In this document: piece after piece, positions 45,476 through 57,000 of the stretch | How positions within the stretch are numbered: the stretch's first letter is position 1 | Layout of the letters: every line of letters starts with the position of its first letter | DNA from: Anaspis maculata | Taxonomy: Eukaryota > Arthropoda > Insecta > Coleoptera > Scraptiidae | Reading direction: 5' to 3' | Length of the DNA stretch: 64,000 nucleotides | NCBI GenBank assembly: GCA_949128115.1 | Contig: OX421968.1 | Span: 27,264,377-27,328,376 of the forward strand | Program-made: the position numbers and the translations under genes | Notes under the pieces: model-generated | What the model was told of the DNA's origin: nothing | Database searches by the model: none | Seen by the model: the letters and a program-made list of their open reading frames with translations, nothing else

Positions 45476-47768
45476 AGTTGTATTTCGGGTTGGACTCCTG
45501 TGGCAGGAAACTCAGGTGCAACAACCTCTTGGAGCAAATATTTGGGTTACGATCTGACGTCAAGAAAAGGCTACAGGCTACCTTACTAAAAAATACTCTG
45601 TATTATTCGACCTCTATTTCCATTTTTTTAAGGGTGATCAATTGATCATCCTGTCTTAGCAAATGAAGCATTGAATTCGTGCTGATCACTATGTCCCCGT
45701 CGTATATAAAATTGATCCTTTCCAGGATTTCTTGAAGAACAAATTTTAAGGGTAGAAATTGGGTGTAGTAAGTCTTCAAATAACACCCTGTATGCGCGAC
45801 ACGAGGCGCGACACCTATTTGCAAGAACATAAATTAGTATTCGTCGGTTGCAGCTTTAATAGGGCGTCTTAATGCTTGGGTATGCTCAAAAGTATATGGT
45901 GTGTGGTGAAATCCAAAAAAAATAGCGCACATTTGGACATCCGCAGAAATCTCGTTGGCTGGTATAAAACGCTAATTCATTTTCAACAATTGAGTATTCG
46001 GGGAGCAAAAACTGGCATCTTTTCAAAAGCTCTACGTTTAAAACCGAATTTGTTATAGGGCAACGTGTATAGGTCCCAAACCTATTTAACACCTGTCTAA
46101 TTCGTGACATTAGAATTTCCACAAAACTATTATTAAATTATTACAATAAATTCGACGTGATTAGACAGCTATCCAATAATTTTGACCATAGCCAGGTAAA
46201 TAATAACGCGCCGGAGAAATCAAAAACGTGTCAGAATTTAATTTATTTCGCACTTATATTGAGGCAGGTGAGAGATCCCTAGCGCCTCTTCCTATTCTAT
46301 TATTAAAATAGAATTATCCGTTTCGGGAATGCTGTCAAAAACCTTTGTGTGGCGTTTTGTATGGAATTCCCATTTTTATTGGTGCGGCGCGGCGCAGCGC
46401 ATCGACGTTTCATATAGGTGCCCGTACCTACCTATATTATAGGTAAAAACAAATTTAGTTCTTGTGTCGCCGCCAAGCTCCCTTGATTGATTTTTTTTCT
46501 ATGTCAATCGCGGCTAATCAAATTTTCACTTTTATGGGTGGTCAATTACGTGGCGGGAATGGAATCAAATAGCTATAATGGGCTTCATTTCACACTGTAA
46601 TTAAGTAAGGCACACGTACATTACCTGTGACAACAGCGGACGTGTCGGCTTGCTTCCTTTAGAGCGAGCAGCTCTTTGTATGCTTGGAATGTTTTTCTAT
46701 TATCTTCATCATTGTTGTTCCCAGTCTGACTGTTTATATACTCTTATTTCAGGTTTTCAGTATCCCATTATATCTTCTCTCTCGTTTTATGCCAGCCGCT
46801 AAATTTCAACCATACCGAATTATACCCAATCACAATACATTGTTGTAAATAAAAGGGACTGTTACACTATTTAAACATTGGTTTACTAGGAGCAGGGAGA
46901 GACATATAAAAAAATCGAATGCCTGAAGCCGCAGGGAGAGGATAGGATAGGCACGTAGACATCCGTGGATATACACAAATAATTTTATAATAATTACATT
47001 TGCCACGTTATACATTGCATATGTTTGTGATTTATATACGAGGGGCTACATCTGACACACCCCTGTGCTTATTTGGCAAAACACAACCCCGAACTATGGT
47101 CTATTAATAACAGTATTTATGCATGGACCATTGATAATTGCGTTCAATGGGTGTTGTGGCTCCCAACAAACGAACAAACGTATTAGTAATGGTATTACAC
47201 ATGTTTACAATTTTTGACATGGGTATCTAAGCAACAAAAAAAATCCACCGTCAAGGCAACAGATCCAGATGGTTCAGAGTGATCGATTAATCCGGAGATA
47301 ATTTTTGATATTAATGAAGGTCGTAATTAAAATTGCCTCCTTATACATATAGGCTGTGTGCGTACACCTCGGCGTACACCTTGTAGACTAATAACATCTA
47401 TGGACTTATGAGCTAATTACTCACCGCTGGTATACGTAACCTATCTGTGAGTAGGTAGTTATCAAACATTCGACATAATTATGATTCGAAACAATAAACC
47501 TGATTAAAGTAACAAGTTACCTTGATGGTTGCCGACGTGCACTATCTTGATTCTTGATAGGTAGGTACTTGACATTGATAATGACTGTTCCGTTACTGTA
47601 ATAATTCGTTCACAAGTCGCTCAAGGAAGATTATTAAGTAATTTCGGTTCGATTTCCTGTGTGACTTATTATTCACAATTGCAGGTTGTATGTTGAAGAG
47701 TGACATTTTTTCAATTACTTATTATCTGATCAGAATGGTACGAAGGCGTAGAGCGGCCACCGCAAAAA
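45476..47768. other. No gene recognised
   Basis: 2.3 kb of mixed sequence. A transposon-like terminus (AACACCCTGTA, about 45781-45791) suggests a TACAGGGTGTT-type element at about 45600-45791, but its other end is unclear. G+C-rich words (GGCGCGGCGCAGCGCATCG near 46385) and several GTAGGTACC words occur without structure. Confidence 0.4.
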
Positions 47769-47777
47769 TAGATAATA

Positions 47778-48201
47778 AATTCCGAGATAAAAGTCAGAAT
47801 TCAGTTATTCCGAGATAAAAGTCGGAACTTAGTTTGACCTAACTCTGAGATAAAAGTCGGAATTAAATTCTTGAATTATCCATAGGAGGAAACTTCTTTT
47901 ATAATTGAAAATTAAAAACGGGTCCTTTTTCCTCGATTATTTAATAGGATCAAGATTAAATGCCACCGGTATCGCAGTTCAAAACATTTGACTGCATCAT
48001 CAGGCATGAGCTAAAAACATTACTGTGTACTGTAAGTGTATGTACTTATTTGTAATGTTTTTAGTTCATGCCTGATGATGCAGTTAAATGTTTTGAACTG
48101 CGAAACCGGTATCATTTAATCCTATTAAATAATCGAGGAAAAAGGACCCGTTTTTCATTTTTAATTCTAATTTAACTAAATTCCGAGATAAAAGTCAGAA
48201 T
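47778..48201. repeat. Minisatellite TTCCGAGATAAAAGTCGGAA split by a palindrome
   Basis: Three units at 47778-47863 and one at 48180-48201, each near-palindromic at its ends (TTCCGA...TCGGAA). The element at 47900-48171 separates the last unit, so it probably inserted into the array. Confidence 0.65.
47900..48171. mobile_element. Palindromic MITE, arms about 125 bp
   Basis: The arms share AAACGGGTCCTTTTTCCTCG, ATTATTTAATAGGAT, GAACTGCGA and CATCATCAGGCATGA words. The loop is a short GTACTTATTTG-type stretch near 48030. Confidence 0.72.
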
Positions 48202-48313
48202 TTAAGTGATTTGTTTGGACACCAAATTCATTTATATCTTATAGTATACAGGGTGTTTAAAAAACTTTCAATTTTTTTTGACACCTTGATGTAGGTACAT
48301 ACCGTCCGTTTTT

Positions 48314-49443
48314 AGCGCACTTCTCCAAACGGGAAGGCGCTTTTGTCCTCGCTTTGTCCGTCCGTCCGTCCGTCCGTCCGTCCGTCCCCGCATCTAGTCC
48401 TAGACGAAAAGGTTTTTGCGAAAAATTTTTACTCCATTGGGTAGCTCATGACCTTGTATCCCGAACCAAGAAAAATCTTGACGAAATAATAATAAACAAT
48501 GACAATAATAACAATTTAGTGTGACGCGGCATCGCCGTTGAATGCTGCATTTCAGAAGCCGGCCTGATCTCGAAAGTTATCACATGCGAGGAAGTACCCG
48601 ATCTTATCATTTTACCATAATACATATGCGGAGTTATATTTAGAGGATGATTTGAACTTTATTTTAATGAAAATTTCACATCGGTGCGGGGTGCCGATTA
48701 GTAGTTATTAATTTTTGAACATGACTCCGAAACTACGGCTCGGCCGCAAATGATTTATTCGTTGCTTGCTGGTGCTTGATATCCTTTCCTCCGAACAAAA
48801 CGAAATTCAATACAGGAAATATTTCAACTCGAATGGGTAGCTCATGGCCTTGGTACGCGAATCAAGAAAAATGTTGCCGAAATAATCATGAACAATTACA
48901 AAAATAACATTTTGGTGTAGGGCGGCTTCGCCGATCAAGTGCTGGCATTCGCGGTAAGATGTAGAAAGTTGCGATGTGCAGGCAACTACAATTTCTTAAT
49001 GAAATACATCACTGCATGTCCGGCATTATATTTAAAGAACAATTTGAACTTTCTTTTGACAAAAACCCCACTTCGATCCGACCGTTAGGTCAATTGTTAT
49101 CGATTTTTGAAAACGGCCGCAAAGCCACGGCTCGGCGCATATTACACGACCCTACAAATTTAAAATCAGACGTGCCGAAATAGTAATTGAACATTTTGAA
49201 ATAGCCAATACTAGGTACCTGAAGGATAATGGCATTCAAATTACGAAACATGTTCGCTCAATAACAAAAAAAAAGTAGGTAGGTATCACTAAAAATCATG
49301 TGACAAGGATACCATTTTTCCGGTTTTTCGATAAAAAAGAAATGTTCCAATTCAAAAGTGAACCCGATATTCGTGTTCAGGAGGTCGAAATCAGTTGGAG
49401 CACATTTTTTTATATAAGTAACAGAATGACGCTTATGTGGCCG

Positions 49444-49486
<43 letters not shown>

Positions 49487-50208
49487 CGAGTCCGTGCAGA
49501 AATTAAGACGCTGTACTCCTTCTCGAGAATTGAAACAAGAGTCTTGGAACTTTTTTCCGATTAATAGCTAATGTCTCCAAGGGTGGCCAATGGGCACTAT
49601 TTTTGTTATCCATACATCGTTATCATTATTCTCAAAAAACAGAGATCTCCTGTGCACTTCGATGAAGTTGAACTTCTCGGGAAATAAAGCTACGGCCGTT
49701 GAAGATTGAACTTTATCCGGTGGATAGCTTAGGTCCTCAAGGACCAAATAGGCAGGTTGGCTTTCATAATTCGGCCGCCATCTTGGCTGCCATATTGAAA
49801 TTTCTTATTAGTGGAACGATTGTCATGAAACTTGAAACTCACCCTTGTCTAGTATGATCATTCTTATTTTCAAGCCAAATTTTATGATTGCCCCACCATC
49901 TTGGCCGCCATATTGAAATCTCTTATAAGTGGAAAGATTTTCATGAAACTTGGGAGTTACGCTTGCCTCGTACGATCATTCCTATTTTCAAGCTGAGTTT
50001 CATAATTCTGCCGCCATCTTGGCCGCCATATTGAAATCTTTTGTTAGTGGAACGATTTTCATGAAACTTGGAACTTACCCTTGTCTAGTACGATCATTTT
50101 GATTTTCAAGCCGAATTTCATGATTCTGTCAATATTTTGGCCGCCATATTGCAATTTTTTGCCCAAGACGGTAGAACCCTAATCACTTAACATCTTGCGT
50201 TCACTAAT
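48314..50208 (+). mobile_element. HINE copy 5 (composite GTCC + GTCT), 5' part; interrupted by gypsy
   Basis: The 5' hairpin at 48314-48341 pairs AGCGCACTTCTCC with GGGAAGGCGCT. GTCC repeats at 48356-48387. About 1 kb of unique sequence follows, then a degenerate second 5' hairpin region (49398-49440) and a GTCT array (49447-49486). Next come four 118-bp units (49771-50170) and the pre-terminal ACATCTTGCGTTCACTAAT. The rest of the 3' end lies at 59302-59364, beyond the gypsy element. It is nearly identical to the uninterrupted copy at 61663-63664. Confidence 0.78.
49771..50170. repeat. 118-bp tandem array, four units
   Basis: The landmark TCTTGGCYGCCATATTG recurs at 49781, 49899, 50017 and 50135 (the last as TTTTGG), exactly 118 bp apart. 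A second array is at 63171-63567. Related units occur in HINE copy 1 (2480-3310, 4640) and copy 4 (30010-30250). Confidence 0.88.
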
Positions 50209-52235
50209 TGTAACGGTTAAATTTGACAACCTGAAAAATTGTGGTAGAAAAACACTATATTTAGGTGGTCCACGAGAGTTTATTTGTTAGGTTTTAATTT
50301 ATTTTTGTTTTATCACTCTGCATTCATTATTATTTTCATTCTGGCTTCTTCTTTAAAAATTCTTTTAGTTGTGGGTAGTCTTATGCATGTTTATCTCCGT
50401 CGAGGCATTACCTTTGCTTTGGTTCTTTTCTCTTTCTTTTACCTAGAACAGAGCACACATTACAGCAGATTAATTCTACGTAGGTACCTACCTGCTTTGT
50501 TATTGTTGCGATCGAGCCGTGTATTTAATGCCGGAATTGTAGATAACACCTCACTCTATCGAGTCGGCAAGAAAACGGGAAAAAGTGGCAGTAGACTTTT
50601 TCTTTGGTTTTTATTTTTCTTCTTTTTCTTGGTCTACGTTTTTTTTCTCTCGGTTTTAGTTTAGTTCCACGTCTCGTTGAAGAAAAAGGTTTTAGGAGAA
50701 TTTTGTAAAAATTCGTTGTTTGGATACCGACGATTCGGGATAAACCAGGATTCTCTTTTGGCTGAAAAAAAAGGTTGAAGTTTAGTATTATTGAGCACCT
50801 TTTGCCACCCACGATTGGGGATTAACAGACCTAGAATTTTCAACGAGATTTAAAGGAAGGAACCGAGACCAAAAGATCAGAGTTGGTTGATTATTTTTCA
50901 TCCCCAACGTACCTATACCTCACAAGATCGGAGGGTAAGCTTCACGTTTCGTCGCAATTTACTTTGTTTTTCACATTTTCGTTTCTTGTAGGCTTCTGTT
51001 GTTGTTTTGTTTTCTCCATTCCGCACACACCCGCCGGGGGTTGTCGAAGAATTTCTGCGAAACAGAAAGACCATATAGAAACAAAGAGAAACCCTCATTC
51101 GAGGTGACAATTCGATTGGACATTTTCTTTTTTCTGGAGAAGCTAACCTTTGCAATTTTAGGGTTCTTTGCTCGGGTCTTTATACCGAATTGATTACGAC
51201 ATCGTGTCTGCGCTGTAGAAATTCAACGCGCTTCTGCTTGTGGCCCGCCATTTTGCTGCCGCTTTGGGATAAGTTGTATACTGCCTGCTCTGTTGATTCG
51301 ATCGTTCTGGAGCTTCTATCAGTTGAATCTTATCCCTTCTGAAGGCCTGCGACCCAGGAAAAAGGTGGAGGAAGCCGGTCCATTTTCCGGTTAATTAGTT
51401 TATGCTCTGTTGTTCCCGACGAAAAGAGTAAGTTGCACAAAACTAATTTGTTGCCTGAGACTGCTTCCACACCAAGAAAACGAACGAGCAAATTTCGTGT
51501 AGTCCGTGAAATAAAGGAACCCACTTACCTTCATTGTTAAATTGTATTATTTTGTTTATTTGAGAGAATTTTAGTACCAGCACTAGATACCTATAATTTT
51601 GTTGCAAGAAAAGTCCTTGATTATTTATTACTTTGTTTTATCCTTTTGTTTTGTGTTCACTTCACATTTCCGCTTTTGTTGAGTACCTGCTCTTATTAGT
51701 TAATTATTAAATTTAATTATTAAGTTTTTTTTTTTCTTTTTTTTTAACAAGATAAGTGTTCGCAAGAGCAATTTGCAAACCCAGTGATTGAATTCGCTGC
51801 TGTAACCCAGTTTGGTAGTACTACGAAAAAGGGAATTCATTCATGATTCACTGAAATTTAATTTAGTAGGAAATTTAATTCATTCGTAAATATTTAATTA
51901 AAAGAGGAAAGAGATTATAAGCCAATAACCACATTTAATTTATTTATTCATTAATTCATTTAATTTTTTTTTTTTTTTTTTTTTTTTTTTTCAATAAACT
52001 TGAATATTTTAATTTTACTATTTCAAAATTAGTTTTTTTTTTTTTTTTTTCTTGGAAGTCCAGCTAAGAATTCACCCCAACTCTATTGCTAGCCCGGTGA
52101 TCACCACCTTCATTTTCAATTAGGGGTTGTGGTGGTCGAAAAATTTAATTTGTCGTTGCTCTAAGAGGGTCTGAACAACCTGACTCCTCGCACCCCCAGC
52201 TGTGCATATACCCCTAAGGAAAAAAATATATGACA
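50209..52235 (+). repeat. 5' LTR (2027 bp)
   Basis: It starts TGTAACGGTTAAATTTGACA and ends ATATATGACA. Unusually long for gypsy and very T-rich, with poly-T tracts near 51966-51991 and 52032-52050. An AATAAA lies at 51994-51999. Promoter and RNA start are not identifiable by eye. Confidence 0.93.
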
Positions 52236-52239
52236 AATT

Positions 52240-52260
52240 TGGCGCCCAACTGTGCGGGCC
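52240..52260 (+). promoter_or_regulatory. Primer-binding site TGGCGCCCAACTGTG
   Basis: It begins 4 bp after the LTR. TGGCGCCCAAC is the form used by elements primed by the 3' end of a host tRNA (lysine-type is my guess). Comparison with the host tRNA set would settle which. Confidence 0.65.
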
Positions 52261-52745
52261 TGGCATATTATTTTTTTTATTTTTTGCTGGAGTAAAATTG
52301 GACTTGAAAAAAATAGGTATCTGGTACACTTAGTGTCACTTTTAGTTATTTCAAAGGTGTTTAAGTTGAATTCACTCAGCAAGACTCAACAACTTACTAA
52401 TCACAACAAAGTTTGAAGTTTTGAAATAGGTACTTCCTCCTCCTTGTAAACTGGTGTATTTTTTTTGTGTGTGTTCTTGTTGTGTATTTTGTACGCGCAT
52501 TGTATTGGTCGATACTGTTGATCTACTTACCTATTATAATTATTGCGGTCTATATTTTTGCGAGGTAGGTATTTCAGTTGAGTATCGTGACCTTTGTTTG
52601 TTTTTCCCCTTTTGTTTTTTTTTTCTCTTTCGTATTCTTATTTATCTTGTTTTTTAGTGTTAGGTATTTACTTATTAGGTGTTAGGTATCGATTTCGTGT
52701 CGATTTTACATTGTTCTGTTTATCGTTGAAAACGCTTACGTCATC
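52261..52745 (+). other. Untranslated leader of the gypsy element
   Basis: About 490 bp, T-rich, between the primer-binding site and the gag ATG. No ORF of note. It may hold packaging signals, which I cannot recognise. Confidence 0.5.
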
Positions 52746-54071
52746 ATGGCTTCAAAACTTAACTTTGAAGTTAATCGGTTGTCCACTGAGGAGTTAACCT
52801 ACGAATTAACGGTGAGAGGTATCACTGGTGTTCAGGGGGCCGATGAGATGAGGAAAACGCTTCGACAATTGCTTCGTCTAGAGAAACAGTCAACGCCGTT
52901 GGAATATCCGGAATATCCCTTCCAATTTGATGAAGATAAGGTTGCGTTAACCGCGAAGATTGCCGAAATCCAGGGTTTGATTGCAAGTTTTGATGGAAGC
53001 GATAAATCAGCTCTGACGAAACTAAACACTAAAGTTGCGCATGGACTTGGGAGAGCGAATAAATGTCACGCAATTTCAGCGGAGCAGAAATCCGCGAAGT
53101 CCAAATTTATTGTCGACTTGCTGAATTTGAAGTCGGAGGTATCTCGGAAAACTCGACGACATGAGAAGTCTCTTCATACCTCCTTGGCTGCAGTGTGTTT
53201 AGATGGGAGTGGATCTTCGTCTACCGGTTCGGAGAGTGATGAGGACCCACCTTTAGCATCGTCTTCACTTCTTTCTGTACCACAGCCTCAGCCTAGAATA
53301 AAAAGTATACCGCCTTCACAATGGAACCTCAAGTTTTCTGGAGAGCCGAATGATATGTCAGTCAATTCATTTTTAGAGAGGATTGAGGAGTTGAGGACAT
53401 CGCGTCAAATATCTGAGGTCGAGCTTTTTATATCGGCCATTGATCTGTTTAAAGGAAAAGCCCTAGTCTGGTACCGATCCATGAGAAAACAGGTTTCCGA
53501 TTGGAATTCGCTGGTGTATCAGCTGAGAAGACAGTTTTTGCCTGCTGATTACGATGAGCATCTCTTCGAGGAAATTCGCAAACGCACCCAAGGTCCTACA
53601 GAATCGATTGGCGTTTATTTGGCGGTGATGGATAATCTTTTCAATCGACTTACTGGAAGGGTATCCGAGAAGACTAAACTGAAGATCCTGAGTCGAAATA
53701 TTTCTCCTTACTTCCAACAACAGTTGGGACTTCACCAAATCTCTACTCGTGAAGAACTTCTGGATCTGGGTTTAAAGCTTGAAGCGAGGAAGCAAGCGTT
53801 AGAAGCATTCAAGCCTCCACCATCTCGGCAAGCTGGTCGTTTACTGGAACCAGATTTGGCGTACTTCGAACATCAGGTGGTAATGCCAGTGGAACCTGAG
53901 AGAAATTTGAATGGATCTGCTTCTTGCTGGAACTGTGGAAGAAAAGGCCATGTTTTTCGCAATTGTCGTGAACCAAGGAAGAAAATGTGTTATCGATGTG
54001 GTCAGCCAAATGTTACCGTACAGAGTTGTCCTTCTTGTAATCGTGCGGGAAACGGAAGACGGGAAAATTAA
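52746..54071 (+). CDS. gag: Gag polyprotein, 441 aa
   Basis: Structural protein that assembles the virus-like particle and binds the element's RNA. The ATG at 52746 is the first in a long frame that starts MASKLNFEV. Residues 195-355 look like a retrotransposon gag core (WNLKFSGEPNDMSVNSFLER, then ALVWYRSMRKQVSDW and LRRQFLPADYDEHLFEEI). Near the end, CWNCGRKGHVFRNC is a canonical CCHC knuckle. A second cysteine group, CYRCGQPNVTVQSCPSC, lacks the histidine and looks more like a four-cysteine zinc site. The N-terminal 180 residues are helical and charged. The frame ends TAA at 54069-54071, inside the frameshift stem. The pol frame overlaps the last 31 bases. Confidence 0.93.
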   Translation: MASKLNFEVNRLSTEELTYELTVRGITGVQGADEMRKTLRQLLRLEKQSTPLEYPEYPFQFDEDKVALTAKIAEIQGLIASFDGSDKSALTKLNTKVAHGLGRANKCHAISAEQKSAKSKFIVDLLNLKSEVSRKTRRHEKSLHTSLAAVCLDGSGSSSTGSESDEDPPLASSSLLSVPQPQPRIKSIPPSQWNLKFSGEPNDMSVNSFLERIEELRTSRQISEVELFISAIDLFKGKALVWYRSMRKQVSDWNSLVYQLRRQFLPADYDEHLFEEIRKRTQGPTESIGVYLAVMDNLFNRLTGRVSEKTKLKILSRNISPYFQQQLGLHQISTREELLDLGLKLEARKQALEAFKPPPSRQAGRLLEPDLAYFEHQVVMPVEPERNLNGSASCWNCGRKGHVFRNCREPRKKMCYRCGQPNVTVQSCPSCNRAGNGRREN

Positions 54072-57000
54072 AGGGTCGGCTAATTTTCCCAGACACTCGA
54101 ACTACCCTTACCGATCCGCTCAACCCTGTTATCGACTACATCATCTCTCACGCTGGCTATGATCAAAGACCATATCTACGAGTATCAATTCTTGGACGTA
54201 CAATGTTGGGACTGCTGGATAGTGGTGCGACCTGTACCATAGCGGGAGCAAGAGGTTGGCTTATTCTTCAAAATCTTGGCCTTGGCCTTCGTCCCGAAAT
54301 TCAAAATTGTACTGTGGCGGATGGAACATCTTGCTTATCAGAAGGATTTGTGGAAGCACCAATCAGACTCATGGACACCATCAAGATCATCAAAATTCTC
54401 GTGATTCCTTCCTCCCCACATGAACTTATTCTCGGAGTTGACTTTTGGAAAGCAATGAATATAATACCGGACCTGAATCAAGATGTGTGGCATTTCTCTT
54501 CATCTCGTGAACCGGAAATCAACAGCCTCCGGGACGGACAAGATCTGAACCTTCAGCAGCAGGAAACTTTGAACCAGTTGATAAAAGAAAAGTTGATTTC
54601 ACCCACTGCACCTTTGGGAAGTTTGGATGTATACCATCAAATTGAACTGTTGCCTGGAGCGCAGCCACTCAAGCAAAGGTATTACCGTGTATCACCACAT
54701 AGGCAGAAAATGATTGAAGAAGAGTTGGATAATATGTTACAGCTCGGCGTAGTTGAACCTTCGAAGAGTTCCTGGTCCTCACCGGTATGTCTGGTGCCAA
54801 AGAAAGACGGTTCGCAAAGATTTTGCGTCGATTATCGACAATTGAATTCCGTAACAAAAAAAGATGCGTACCCAATTCCTTATATTTCCGCCATTTTGGA
54901 TTCTTTGAGAGACGCAAGATATATGAGTACACTTGACATCAAGAGCGCCTACTGGCAAGTGCCACTAGCACTTGAGTCACGGGAATTGACTGCATTTACT
55001 GTACCCGGTCGCGGACTTTACCAGTTCACTAAGATGAGTTTTGGACTGACGAATGCTCCGGCCACGTGGCAACGTATAATCGATTCTGTGCTTGGCCCCG
55101 ATCTGCAACCATCGGTAATGGTCTACCTTGACGACATCGTCGTGATTTCTCAAGACTTCGAAGAACATCTAAAAACCTTGGCAATTGTTTTCGATCGACT
55201 ACGTGCAGCTGGTCTAGCAGTAAGCAAAGAAAAGTGTCAGTTTTGTAGGCCAGAGCTGAGATATCTTGGCTACGTGGTGGACCGCCGCGGACTTCGGACG
55301 GATCCTGAGAAGATCAGAGCCATGTTAGACATTCCAACACCTCAGAATGCCAAAGATATCCGCAGTTTCCTAGGTACCGCTTCATGGTACAGACGATTCG
55401 TTCCAGAGTTTTCTACGGTTGTCGCACCCTTGACCGAGCTCACGAAGAAAAACGCTTCGTTCCGCTGGACTGACGCCTGCGCTCAAGCCTTCAGAAGAAT
55501 TAAAGAACATCTGGTCTCAGCTCCGATACTGAGCTGCCCTGACTTCACGAAGCCATTTAGCCTTCAGACGGATGCATCGGGATATGGGATAGGAGCCGTA
55601 CTCTCTCAGACTTATGACGGAAAAGAGCATGTCATCTGCTACTTATCGAGATCGCTTACTAGACAAGAAAAGAACTTCTCAACTACAGAGCGCGAATGTT
55701 TGTCGGCGATCTGGTCAGTAGAGAAACTGAGGCATTACTTGGAAGGCACGCATTTTGAAATCATCACGGATCACCATAGCTTAATCTGGCTACACCGTCT
55801 CAAAGATCCTCAAGGTCGTCTCGCTCGCTGGGCCCTACGTCTTCAACCGTATGATTACACCATAATTCACCGAAAAGGCAAATATCATGTGGTTCCTGAT
55901 TTGCTATCGAGATCCGTTCCGAAGATAGAAGCAATTACCTCGGATCGAGACCAAACTCGGGAAAAGAACACTGAAAGTAGTGATAAGTGGTATGTTAATC
56001 TCGTTCGAAAACTCACCGAGACTCCCGACAAATATCCACAGTTTCGACTGCAGGATGGGATCGTGTTCAAATATATCATCAACCGATCAGTTCAGCTAGT
56101 GGAAGATTATGAGTGTTGGAAACAGGTTGTCCCGAAACAGGATCGCTCAGAGTTAATGAAGAAGTTTCATGATGAACCCACTTCAGGTCATGTGGGAGTT
56201 TCGAAAACTTTTTCTCGTCTTGCAGAGCTTTACACTTGGCCGAAAATGCGACAAGATGTATCAAGTTATATCGCTCGATGTTATACGTGTCAGTCACACA
56301 AACCTGTTCAGAAGTCACCACCTGGATTCATGCATTCGCACACCCCACCAAGACGGCCATGGCAAACTATAAGCGTAGATCTAGTTGGACCGCTTCCTCG
56401 GTCACGAAAAGGACACAAATATATTCTAGTGGTGGCTGATATCTTCTCCAAATTTGTGGTAACATGTGCTTTACGAAAAGCTGTTGCACCTGCAATTGTC
56501 AAGTATTTGGAAGACAGCGTTATCTTGATGTTCGGTACTCCTTCAACGATTATCTGCGATAACGGCCCACAATTTCGTGGCAAGGAATTTGATAGATTAT
56601 GTAAGAAGTATGACATCCATATAAAGTTCACCGCGAATTATCACCCACAGGCGAATCCTGTAGAGCGGGTCAATCGAGTACTGAAGACTATGCTTTCCTG
56701 TTATGTCAAAGAAGATCAGCGAACCTGGGACGATTATTTGCAACCTGTAACCTGCGCCATACGTACTTCGAAACATGAAGTTACCGCGTACACACCGTAC
56801 TTTATGAACTTTGGGCGAGAGATTTCCTTAAGTGGAAATCAGAAAAGAGAAGAAATGGTTTCTGACCAACCTGTAGATCCCGTTACGAAGAGCGAAACCA
56901 TGTTGAAAATCTATCATCAGGTCCGAAAGAAAATCTTTCAAGCGAACGAGCGTAACAAACGCCATTATGATTTGAGGCGTCGTGCTGAAGATTTTCACAT

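Noticed and set aside
49771..50170. 118-bp regular repeats as a CRISPR-like array
   Set aside because: Whole units are repeated without unique spacers, in a eukaryotic mobile element.
50284..50664. 126-codon hydrophobic ORF in the gypsy LTR (repeated at 57351-57731)
   Set aside because: It lies wholly in the T-rich LTR. Hydrophobicity follows from T-richness and no family resemblance is seen.
54061..54067. Second GGGAAAA heptamer near the gag stop
   Set aside because: It is not in the X XXY YYZ phase of gag, and it forms part of the downstream stem.
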